From: Thalassospira sp.
GTDB taxonomy: Bacteria; Pseudomonadota; Alphaproteobacteria; Rhodospirillales; Thalassospiraceae
Reading direction: 5' to 3'
Length of the DNA: 64,000 nt
Assembly (NCBI RefSeq): GCF_002709775.1
Contig: NZ_PAQR01000016.1
Coordinates: 1 to 64,000 of the forward strand
In this document: positions 31,674-38,376 of the stretch, one piece after another
Numbering within the stretch: position 1 is the stretch's first letter
How the letters are laid out: every line of letters starts with the position of its first letter
The notes under the pieces: generated by a model
Database searches by the model: none
What the model saw: the letters and a program-made list of their open reading frames with translations, nothing else
Told to the model about the DNA's origin: nothing
Made by a program: the position numbers and the translations under genes

Positions 31674-32294
31674 CTACTGCGCCCAGGCCGGACGGCCAGG
31701 ATTGGCGGCAGGCTGTGATGCGGGAGCAGCGGCTGCCGAGGCCGACGAAGCGGTCGGGGCGCCACCGGCCGGACGCCAGATTCCTCCGTTCTCCTGAAAC
31801 GCCTTCCAGTCCTTGGTGTCCGGCGTGACGGCGAAGCGGATTTCGTTCTTGGCGTCGCCGTTGGCATCCTTGCCGACGTCGATCTTGGCCAGGAACTCGA
31901 TGCCGTCCAGATCGGCGAAGCCATTGATCCGCCGCGCCGCCTGGGCCTGGGGGGAGTTGTCCTTGTCCGACAGTCCGCGCGCCGAGTTGAGGATGCCGCG
32001 CACGAAGGACCGGCCCATGTTGCCCCATTCGGGACCCTTCAGGCTCAACAGCCCGATCAGCGACCAGACCTTGCGCCGCGCATGGGCGCCTTCGAGGATG
32101 ACGAACTCGGCATTCAGGTAGACCGAGCCGGTGGTCTCGTTGCGGGTCGCGTAGCCGCCCGTCCAACCCTGGGACGGATCGTCATAGCCGCCGGGCTTGA
32201 GGGTCATCCGCACGGGCACGATGGTGCCCTTGGGGATCAGATCAAAGGAGTTCTGGGACTCCGCATCGTTGTAGTCGTTCCACGCACCGGTCAT
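31674..32294 (-). CDS. Putative phage ssDNA-binding protein
   Basis: A 206-aa protein: FDLIPKGTIVPVRMTLKPGG, then GSVYLNAEFVILEGAHARRK, GRSFVRGILNSARGLS, and a disordered Ala/Pro-rich tail ending GRPAWAQ. The beta-barrel-like first half plus flexible tail resembles DUF669-type single-stranded DNA-binding proteins of phage recombination modules. Neighbouring P-loop, nuclease and helicase genes support this. No motif proves it. Confidence 0.6.
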   Translation of the reverse strand: MTGAWNDYNDAESQNSFDLIPKGTIVPVRMTLKPGGYDDPSQGWTGGYATRNETTGSVYLNAEFVILEGAHARRKVWSLIGLLSLKGPEWGNMGRSFVRGILNSARGLSDKDNSPQAQAARRINGFADLDGIEFLAKIDVGKDANGDAKNEIRFAVTPDTKDWKAFQENGGIWRPAGGAPTASSASAAAAPASQPAANPGRPAWAQ

Positions 32295-32296
32295 GG

Positions 32297-33178
32297 TCAG
32301 GACGCTCCTTCATTGTCTTGGGGGTCGGGGGTGTCGGGGGTGTCGGCGGGGCGGTCGAAGACCAACCGCTCGCTCGCCGGTTTGACGGGACCGCCGATCT
32401 TTTCCATCAGGCGGCCGAGATGGGGTTCCTCGATCTGGTCGAGACGCCCGCTGCGATCCTTGGCGGGGAAGCCGAAGGGGTTCAGTGTCTGGCAAACGAA
32501 GGCCCGAAACGGCTCGCCGTCGCCCTGGCTGACTTCGGCCATGGTGATGACCTCATCGACGATGCCGGGCAGTTCGTTGCCGGTCTTGGAGCCGTCGATC
32601 TGGGGGGTGAAGACGCGCCGATTGAAGTCGTCGAGCTTCTCGTCGAGGATCCCGACGAACCAGACGTTCTTGCCTCGCGTGTGCTGCAGGTGGGTGAGCC
32701 AGGCGATCATCTCCTGGCCGTGCAGGCCGTAGGCGCCGCGCATGTCGGGCTTGCCGGTACGCTCGGAGACCGCCTGCGGCTGGCCCTTGCACCACTGGAA
32801 GCACAGCCGTCCGGCAACCGTGATGCTGTCGATGAAGACGGTCTGGTACTTATCCAGCGCCGCCGGGTCGCCGAAGCGATCACAGACCGCCTCGAAATGC
32901 GCCTGGCTGTAGACCTGGTCTTCGCGAAGCGCCGGGTTCGGCCCACCGATGAAGACGGCGAAGTCGCGGCATTCCTGCCAAGTCCGAGGGCGGATGGTGT
33001 CGCCCGGCCAGCCCTCGATGGCGAGATCGCCGGCCTCTAGATCGAAGAACAAGGTCGATGGCGCATCCAGCGTCCACAGCAGCGAGGTTTTGCCGATCCC
33101 GGACTTGCCGAAAATCGTGCCCTTGATGCCACGCCGTTCGGCCAGACGTTCGTCGGCGGAGATGATGGGGAGCACCAT
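32297..33178 (-). CDS. Phage P-loop NTPase (AAA_24/Sak4-like)
   Basis: ATG 33178, overlapping the preceding stop (TAATG), gives 293 aa. Walker A is GTIFGKSGIGKTSLLW (near residue 25) and the Walker B strand is YQTVFIDSITVAGR. SALFFDLEAGD-like segment STLFFDLEAGDLAIEG and the motif VWFVGILDEKLDDFN follow. Such RecA-core proteins act as single-strand annealing recombinases (Sak4) or as nucleotide-binding helpers beside ssDNA-binding proteins, as here. Confidence 0.78.
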   Translation of the reverse strand: MVLPIISADERLAERRGIKGTIFGKSGIGKTSLLWTLDAPSTLFFDLEAGDLAIEGWPGDTIRPRTWQECRDFAVFIGGPNPALREDQVYSQAHFEAVCDRFGDPAALDKYQTVFIDSITVAGRLCFQWCKGQPQAVSERTGKPDMRGAYGLHGQEMIAWLTHLQHTRGKNVWFVGILDEKLDDFNRRVFTPQIDGSKTGNELPGIVDEVITMAEVSQGDGEPFRAFVCQTLNPFGFPAKDRSGRLDQIEEPHLGRLMEKIGGPVKPASERLVFDRPADTPDTPDPQDNEGAS

Positions 33179-33474
33179 TATTTGCGCTCCTTCTTCTCGG
33201 CCACGGCGTCGAGGGCGTTGTCGGCCCCGACCGCGCCGTTCTTGCGCGCCAGGTCGTAGAGCCGACGCAGGGAGTCCATCTCGGCGTAGAGGGCCGAGGA
33301 CCTGCTCTGCAGCGCCAACTGGGCGAAGGCGATGTCGTCGAGCGACGCCGTCTCCATGGGCTTGGTTACTTCCTCGCGCCGCTCGCCCAGAGGCGGAATG
33401 CGGATCGCATCGGGGAGTTCGGTGAGGAAGCAGTTGTCCTCGCGCAGGCGGTCGAGCTTGGTCTTGGCGGTCAT
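33178..33474 (-). CDS. Small coiled-coil phage protein
   Basis: A 98-aa charged helical protein (LDRLREDNCFLTELPDAIRI, then SSALYAEMDSLRRLYDLARK). It is tied to both neighbours by overlaps of 1 and 4 bp, so it is part of the early operon. No family recognised. Confidence 0.6.
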   Translation of the reverse strand: MTAKTKLDRLREDNCFLTELPDAIRIPPLGERREEVTKPMETASLDDIAFAQLALQSRSSALYAEMDSLRRLYDLARKNGAVGADNALDAVAEKKERK

Positions 33475-33962
33475 TTGGACACCTCATCGTTCAGGGAAAG
33501 ACGGAAGGAGGGCTTGCCGACCCGAACCGTGCGAGCAGCCTCGAAAGCGGCGCGAATGGCATTCGGCCAGGCGGCGTACTTGCGTTCGGGAACCTTGAAG
33601 GCGATGTCGACATACTCGGCCGGGTCGTCGCCCTCGGCGCGGATGCGCTCGACCAGGGCGGCCAGTTGGGCCTGATCCCAATCGACCTTCTTTGGAAGGT
33701 CGGCGACCACGGTTACGGCGCCGTCTTCGACCCGGACCGTGCCGGTGTCCTTTCCCTGGTGCGCCCGTAGCGCGGCAGCCCGGGCGGCGTATTTGAGGGC
33801 GAGCGCCTCGTCGAGCCGGGCCTTGCCCGTCTTCGCCGCCTTCAGGGCGCCGTCCGCTTCCTGCTGCAGGTCGACCAGGACGTCGGCCGGAAGGGCCGCG
33901 ATGTCACGGACCTCCAGCCGGGTGAGATCGGCAATGGTCGGATGGTTGTCGGGAAAGGGCAT
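33471..33962 (-). CDS. Helical phage protein of unknown function
   Basis: A 163-aa protein. The first half is a long helix pair (LTRLEVRDIAALPADVLVDL, then GKARLDEALALKYAARAAAL), followed by a beta hairpin (GTVRVEDGAVTVVADLPKKV) and a C-terminal helical part with WDQAQLAALVERIRAEGDDP. I have seen such proteins in phage recombination operons but know no function. Overlaps both neighbours. Confidence 0.6.
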   Translation of the reverse strand: MPFPDNHPTIADLTRLEVRDIAALPADVLVDLQQEADGALKAAKTGKARLDEALALKYAARAAALRAHQGKDTGTVRVEDGAVTVVADLPKKVDWDQAQLAALVERIRAEGDDPAEYVDIAFKVPERKYAAWPNAIRAAFEAARTVRVGKPSFRLSLNDEVSK

Positions 33963-34300
33963 TACGCGGCCTCCTCGATCATCAAGGTTGAGAATTCCAA
34001 AGGAGTGTTCCGGGGGTGCGGCCGGGCGATGGCGAGGTAGGCGAAAGCGCCGGGGCCGATCCGTCGCTGGACCAGATGAACGAAGTCCCGTTCCGCAAGA
34101 TCGAAGGCGCGGTCGGAGACGCGGGCCAGCTCGGCCCGAGCTTCGCCGTCCATGGGAGAGCCGAACGGCGTGATATCCAGCACCAGAAAGCCACGGTGGT
34201 ATTCGAACTCGTCACCCGGCGCGGCCTGGGTGAGCCAGGCGCAAAAGTCGACCTCGCGGATCATCGGCACGGGATCGGCCTGTCGAAGGGAAATGATCAT
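33962..34300 (-). CDS. Phage early protein of unknown function
   Basis: Translation from ATG 34300 gives 112 aa (MIISLRQADPVPMIREVDFC). The frame stays open further upstream and ATG 34384 is another option; neither has a strong ribosome-binding site. The middle (LARVSDRAFDLAERDFVHLV) is helical and the end (RPHPRNTPLEFSTLMIEEAA) beta-rich. Similar short proteins lie after the AlpA-like regulator in related prophages. No function known. Confidence 0.5.
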   Translation of the reverse strand: MIISLRQADPVPMIREVDFCAWLTQAAPGDEFEYHRGFLVLDITPFGSPMDGEARAELARVSDRAFDLAERDFVHLVQRRIGPGAFAYLAIARPHPRNTPLEFSTLMIEEAA

Positions 34301-34446
34301 CGGGACGTCGCTCCGGTCTTTCGTGTCGAATGGGGTGTCACTGCGTGGTTGTTCCGTGCTACCCCCATTCGAATTCTTGTTCATTACGAATGACTTCGCG
34401 GGATTTCGCTGGCGAAACGGAGCGAAAAAGAAGGAAGGTGCGGGTA

Positions 34447-34644
34447 TCATTTTTTCTGGCCTTCTTCGGTTCCGGCCAGATGCTCTGCCTCGTAGGCCTC
34501 GATGTCTTCGAGCCGATAGACCACCCGTCCGCCGATCTTCAGGTAACGGGGGCCCTGGCCGAGCCAGCGCCAGCGCTCCAGGGTGCGCGGGCTGAGGCTC
34601 CATCGCTTGGCGAGTTCGACCTGATGCAGGTGCTTGATCGTCAT
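34447..34644 (-). CDS. AlpA/MerR-like helix-turn-helix protein
   Basis: A 65-aa protein: LHQVELAKRWSLSPRTLERW, then LGQGPRYLKIGGRVVYRLED, IEAYEAEH. This is the winged-helix 'helix_turn_helix_17' or excisionase-like pattern. It is the first gene of the early operon and may be its activator, or serve as the recombination directionality factor for the serine recombinase 0.7 kb away. Confidence 0.8.
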   Translation of the reverse strand: MTIKHLHQVELAKRWSLSPRTLERWRWLGQGPRYLKIGGRVVYRLEDIEAYEAEHLAGTEEGQKK

Positions 34645-34880
34645 GTGACACTCCTCGAAAATCTTTCTGCCGCTCCCCGGCTCGTTGACGCCCGAGGAAT
34701 TGCGTTTATTTTCAATGGAGTGCGGGGTTCGTTATATAGTCAGGGTCGGTTTTTCTTGTGACATCTGGCCACGAAAAAGCCCCGGTTTTCGGGGCGACGG
34801 TGGGTCGGGTTGTGACATGGAGGGGCCGGGCCTGTGACGTGCGCCCGCGCAGCCGTCTTCGGATGGACGGATTGAAGCGG
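34645..34880. promoter_or_regulatory. Early control region with TTGTGACAT repeats
   Basis: Two exact TTGTGACAT copies (34756-34764, 34810-34818) and a near copy CTGTGACGT (34832-34840) lie in this gap, with a related TGTGACA next to the AlpA start (34644-34651). A minus-strand TATATAA (34737-34731) could be the -10 box of the early promoter. The region also holds the recombinase-operon terminator. It is the likely lysis-lysogeny switch. Confidence 0.5.
34774..34795 (-). terminator. Terminator of the recombinase operon
   Basis: Minus-strand stem GCCCCG/CGGGGC with an AAAAC-like loop is followed by TTTTT (34778-34774). It lies 86 bp after the ParB-like gene and before the early operon promoter, insulating the two. 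Confidence 0.75.
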
Positions 34881-35315
34881 CTATCGGCTGTCGTTTTTTT
34901 CGAGGAACAGACGCCGCTGCTCCTCCCATTCGAGAGGGAACGGCTGCATCAACTTGGCCATGGTGAGGTCCGCCGGTTGGCGGCCGTCGAGGATCATCTC
35001 GACGATGTCCGGGGCCAGCAGGGTCAAACGCAGGATGCGGCTGACGTAGGAGGTATTGATCTTCTCCGCCCGGGCGAGGTCCTCGACGGTGGCGTGAGCG
35101 CCGTTTTCCAGCAGCCTGCGCCAGCGGAAGGCCCGGGCCAGGGCCTTGACCATGGTGTTGTCGACGCGGGTCCGGGGCTTTGCCCAGGAGGGCACCCCGT
35201 CCGGCGACACCACCAGCTTGCGCCCGCCGCGTGTGGCGAAGGTCATGGGCACATGGATGGTCAGGGTCTTACCGCCATCGTCGATCTTCGGCGGCCTGAT
35301 CGTCGGCTCGCGCAT
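34881..35315 (-). CDS. ParB-like HTH protein paired with the recombinase
   Basis: ATG 35315 overlaps the recombinase stop (TGATG). The 144-aa product begins with a beta-rich part (KTLTIHVPMTFATRGGRKLV), then a helical part with a ParB/KorB-type HTH: ATVEDLARAEKINTSYVSRI, LRLTLLAPDIVEMILDG. This protein type regularly accompanies this recombinase group. It may control recombination or expression of the element; no classical CI is present, so it is a candidate regulator. Confidence 0.72.
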   Translation of the reverse strand: MREPTIRPPKIDDGGKTLTIHVPMTFATRGGRKLVVSPDGVPSWAKPRTRVDNTMVKALARAFRWRRLLENGAHATVEDLARAEKINTSYVSRILRLTLLAPDIVEMILDGRQPADLTMAKLMQPFPLEWEEQRRLFLEKNDSR

Positions 35316-36625
35316 CACGCGGCCCTCGGCTCGGAGGCGGCCCGGATGTCGGCGACCAGGGTCCGCAGGCCATCGACCCGGAAGCGGATGTCGAGGCCAT
35401 GCTTGTGGACCTCTATCCGCTCGACCAAAAGCTGAAGCACCCGGGCCTGTTCGGCGGGGAAAAGCTCGTCCCACAGGGGATCGAGATCGTGCAGGGCGCC
35501 CCGGACCTCGGTTTCGGTGATCCCGTCGTCCTGTCGGCGCGCCGCGCGCCAGGTGGCGACGATCACTTCCGGCGCCCGCAACAGCCCGCGGACATGGTCG
35601 ATGACGGCCGCCTCGATCTCGGCGGCTGGCACCCGGCGAACGATGTCGGGGTTCTCCTCCCCCTTCATCAGAGCGGCGGCAATGTAATAGCGGTAAAGCT
35701 TGTCCCCTCGGCGGGTGTGGGTCGGCGTCATCGCACGGCCATCGGCACCGAAGATCAGGCCCTTGAGCGGCGCCGGGGTCTTGGCGCGGGTGTGATTGGC
35801 GCGGGTCCGGGGGCTCTCCTTTATGATGGCGCGGACTTTGTCCCATAGGTCGCGGTCGATGATAGCCTCGTGTTCGCCGGGATAGGCCGTGCCCTTGTGG
35901 ACAGCCATGCCGATGTAAACTTGGTTGTTCAGCATCTTGTAGAGGTAACCCGTGTTAAAGGGCTTGCCGCGCTTGGTGATCACGCCTTCGGCGGCCAGGG
36001 CGCGAGCGAGGATGGTGGTGGAGCCGACATCAAGGAAGCGCTGGAAGATTGCCCGCACGGTGGCGGCCTCCTCGGCGTTGACCACCAGCTTGCGCTCCTT
36101 GACGTCGTAGCCGAGCGGCGGATTGCCCCCCATCCACATGCCTTTCTTGCGGCTGGCGGCGATCTTGTCGCGGATGCGCTCGCCGGCGACCTCGCGCTCG
36201 AATTGGGCGAAGGAAAGCAGGATGTTGAGCGTGAGGCGCCCCATGGAGGTGGTGGTGTTGAAGGACTGGGTGACCGAAACGAATGTCACCGCATGGCGGT
36301 CGAAGACGTCGACCAACTTGGCGAAGTCCATCAGGGAGCGTGACAGGCGATCGATCTTGTAGACCACCACCAAGTCGATGCGGCCGGCCTCGATGTCGGC
36401 GAGCAGGCGCTGCAGGGCGGGCCGCTCCAGGGTGCCGCCCGAGATGCCGCCGTCGTCATAGGCATTGGGAACCAACACCCAGCCCTCCGCCTTCTGGCTG
36501 GCGATATAGGCCTCGCAGGATTCGCGTTGGGCATGGAGGCTGTTGAACTCCATGTCCAGGCCTTCTTCCGAGGACTTGCGGGTGTAGATGGCGCAGCGCT
36601 GCTTGCGGATGGGAGTCTTGCTCAT
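35315..36625 (-). CDS. Large serine recombinase (integrase)
   Basis: ATG 36625 (MSKTPIRKQRCAIYTRKSSE) overlaps the DUF2924 stop by 4 bp. The 436-aa protein has the resolvase N-domain with catalytic Ser in YTRKSSEEG (about residue 18), VVYKIDRLSRSLMDFAKLVD, and SFNTTTSMGRLTLNILLSFA. A recombinase domain (PPLGYDVKERKLVVNAEEAA) and a short zinc-ribbon-poor C-terminal part follow, smaller than in classic phage integrases of 500-600 aa. It should catalyse insertion and excision of the element. Confidence 0.9.
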   Translation of the reverse strand: MSKTPIRKQRCAIYTRKSSEEGLDMEFNSLHAQRESCEAYIASQKAEGWVLVPNAYDDGGISGGTLERPALQRLLADIEAGRIDLVVVYKIDRLSRSLMDFAKLVDVFDRHAVTFVSVTQSFNTTTSMGRLTLNILLSFAQFEREVAGERIRDKIAASRKKGMWMGGNPPLGYDVKERKLVVNAEEAATVRAIFQRFLDVGSTTILARALAAEGVITKRGKPFNTGYLYKMLNNQVYIGMAVHKGTAYPGEHEAIIDRDLWDKVRAIIKESPRTRANHTRAKTPAPLKGLIFGADGRAMTPTHTRRGDKLYRYYIAAALMKGEENPDIVRRVPAAEIEAAVIDHVRGLLRAPEVIVATWRAARRQDDGITETEVRGALHDLDPLWDELFPAEQARVLQLLVERIEVHKHGLDIRFRVDGLRTLVADIRAASEPRAA

Positions 36626-37068
36626 TGGCCCGCTCCCGACTTGCGCAGCCCGAAGAACACCCAGCCGTTCCAACGGGTGCCCGTGATGGACCGGGCGATG
36701 GCCGACAGCGACTTGTAGGGGCGGCCCTGGTATTCGAAGCCGTCGGCCAGCACGGTGACGCAGTGCTCGACGCCCTGGAACTCGCGGATTAGCCGCGTGC
36801 CGGCGATCGGCCGGTCGTCAGTGCGCTTGCGGCGGACCTCCATCTTGCCGCCGTCCAGATCCTCGCCCAGCGCTTCCAGGCGTTCGATGGTAGCGGGCCG
36901 GAGTTCCCCATATTCCAGTTCCTGGATGCGGTAGGCAAGCCGGCTCTCCAGGAATCGTCGGTTCTGGCGCGGCGGTTCGGTCTCGAACAGATCCCGCCAC
37001 ATGCCCCTCAAGTCTGGCGTCGAGGTGTTCTTCAGCGTGGCGATTCGGGCAATGATAGATTCCGTCAT
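36622..37068 (-). CDS. DUF2924 family protein
   Basis: ATG 37068 gives 148 aa: SIIARIATLKNTSTPDLRGM, WRDLFETEPPRQNRRFLESR, and the conserved end GVEHCVTVLADGFEYQGRPY, then SLSAIARSITGTRWNGWVFF. This is the standard DUF2924 layout. Genes of this family sit immediately before a serine recombinase in many alphaproteobacterial elements, with a 4-bp overlap as here. A role as recombination partner or DNA-binding factor is inferred only from linkage. Confidence 0.85.
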   Translation of the reverse strand: MTESIIARIATLKNTSTPDLRGMWRDLFETEPPRQNRRFLESRLAYRIQELEYGELRPATIERLEALGEDLDGGKMEVRRKRTDDRPIAGTRLIREFQGVEHCVTVLADGFEYQGRPYKSLSAIARSITGTRWNGWVFFGLRKSGAGQ

Positions 37069-37271
37069 GGCATGGATTCCTCCGCGTTGGTTTCGGTGGA
37101 TCCATGACGGCATTGGTCGGGCGAGAAGTGTAGGCAACTCTCTCCGTGGTCCGCGGATAGTCGCCTTGACTTCCGGGTCCGCAGGCGAACCACCCCGGCA
37201 GCCAGGATCGACGCCAGTTCTTCCAGGCGCTCAGCGGCGGACATGCGGTCGGGGGAGAGGGCGTTGTGCAT
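37065..37271 (-). CDS. Small protein preceding DUF2924
   Basis: A 68-aa protein, MHNALSPDRMSAAERLEELA, then SILAAGVVRLRTRK and a short polar end with ESCLHFSPDQCRH. It overlaps the DUF2924 start by 4 bp. The same 'SPDRMSAAERL-E-A-ILA-G-VRL' pattern is, as I recall, common upstream of DUF2924 genes. Function unknown. Confidence 0.7.
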   Translation of the reverse strand: MHNALSPDRMSAAERLEELASILAAGVVRLRTRKSRRLSADHGESCLHFSPDQCRHGSTETNAEESMP

Positions 37272-37578
37272 CGGCGTATCGGTCTTTAGTTGCGGCCGAT
37301 AGTCAAATTAAGCGGCTGATTTTGTTGAAGCAAAACAAAAACCTGCCCCAGCGAAGAGGTTCGAAAACAAAGGAGCCCACGCGGTGGATGACGAAAAGAC
37401 CCTCAATGGGAAGTCACGCCTACACGCTACAGGCGGTAAAGGCTCAGAGAATACTTCTTGAGCATTGCCACCATTCGGAGAGCCTCATATGATCGTAACA
37501 GCGCGAATCGGAACGTGGTGCGAGCGAAAACGTCGCCCTATCATGGCAAGGACAAGAAAGAAAATGTGAGGTACGCCA
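37272..37578. promoter_or_regulatory. Divergent intergenic region between prophage and island
   Basis: This 307-bp gap separates the minus-strand recombinase operon from the plus-strand QueC-like pair, so it should hold both promoters. It is richer in A+T than the flanks. No convincing -35/-10 pair, repeat or RNA structure could be fixed by eye. Confidence 0.4.
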
Positions 37579-38376
37579 TTGGGCCATCAACGTCTCGGTT
37601 CGCCACCAGCGTCGAGAAAATTGCCTGAGATCATTAATCTCCTGGTGGCCGGGACGGCTTCAGCGACGGAACTGGTCGAAGCGATTACGAAGGCAACGGA
37701 AGCGGCGCTGACTCGGGCCCTCAAGGACCAGGCCTTCGTTGAGGCGCTGTGGCTTCTGGTAAAAATCCCCCAAGCGGCCAAGGCCGAGAGTTTCTCGGAA
37801 GCGTTGCGGGCCGTAGGGGTCGCGGCCCCGGACAATCCGAGCGCGACCGACCTCGTTGCTGGTTACGATGCGGCGATCGAGGCGGTCCAACGCAGGTCCG
37901 ACGGTGATGTAACCGACCTTGGCGAGATGGCTCGACAGGCCGGAATCTCGGCGCTTTACAGCTTGATCGAAGAGCGCTTGCCGTCTCTTTGGGAACCGAC
38001 CCGGGAAGATGTGCGAACGACCCTCGCCACCTTCGTCGGGCCCGAAAAATTCGGCGAACTTTCTCAGCGGTTCCTGACCAACTTCTCGGAACGGACCATC
38101 CAGTACTACCTAGACCGGGAAATACCCAGACATCTTGGTCCGGGAAACGTCGTTCAATCGGTCGGCGACATGGCCGTGTTCGATGACGCGGTGCGGCGGC
38201 ACTGTGCGGAGTCCACTATGATCATGCGCCCCTTCGCCAAGGATTGGCTCGGCAAAAGCGTCTACAGCGAGGGGAAGGACATCTCTCAGAAGAAACTCGT
38301 AGGCTTCACCGCCGTTGCGCTGAAGAAAGTCAGAAAAGAGTTCGAGATCAGGAGCAAGGCCGGTGAGAACGTTTAA
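37579..38376 (+). CDS. Unrecognised protein coupled to the QueC-like gene
   Basis: Starts at TTG 37579, seven bases after GAGG (37568-37571). The 265-aa product is mostly helical: KLPEIINLLVAGTASATELV, LVKIPQAAKAESFSEALRAV, ALYSLIEERLPSLWEPTRED, and a basic C-terminus (KKLVGFTAVALKKVRKEFEI). There is no signal peptide, membrane helix or known catalytic motif. It overlaps the next gene by 14 bp. The pairing with a QueC-like enzyme beside a phage integration module suggests a defence role, for example sensor or effector. That is inference. Confidence 0.7.
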   Translation: MGHQRLGSPPASRKLPEIINLLVAGTASATELVEAITKATEAALTRALKDQAFVEALWLLVKIPQAAKAESFSEALRAVGVAAPDNPSATDLVAGYDAAIEAVQRRSDGDVTDLGEMARQAGISALYSLIEERLPSLWEPTREDVRTTLATFVGPEKFGELSQRFLTNFSERTIQYYLDREIPRHLGPGNVVQSVGDMAVFDDAVRRHCAESTMIMRPFAKDWLGKSVYSEGKDISQKKLVGFTAVALKKVRKEFEIRSKAGENV

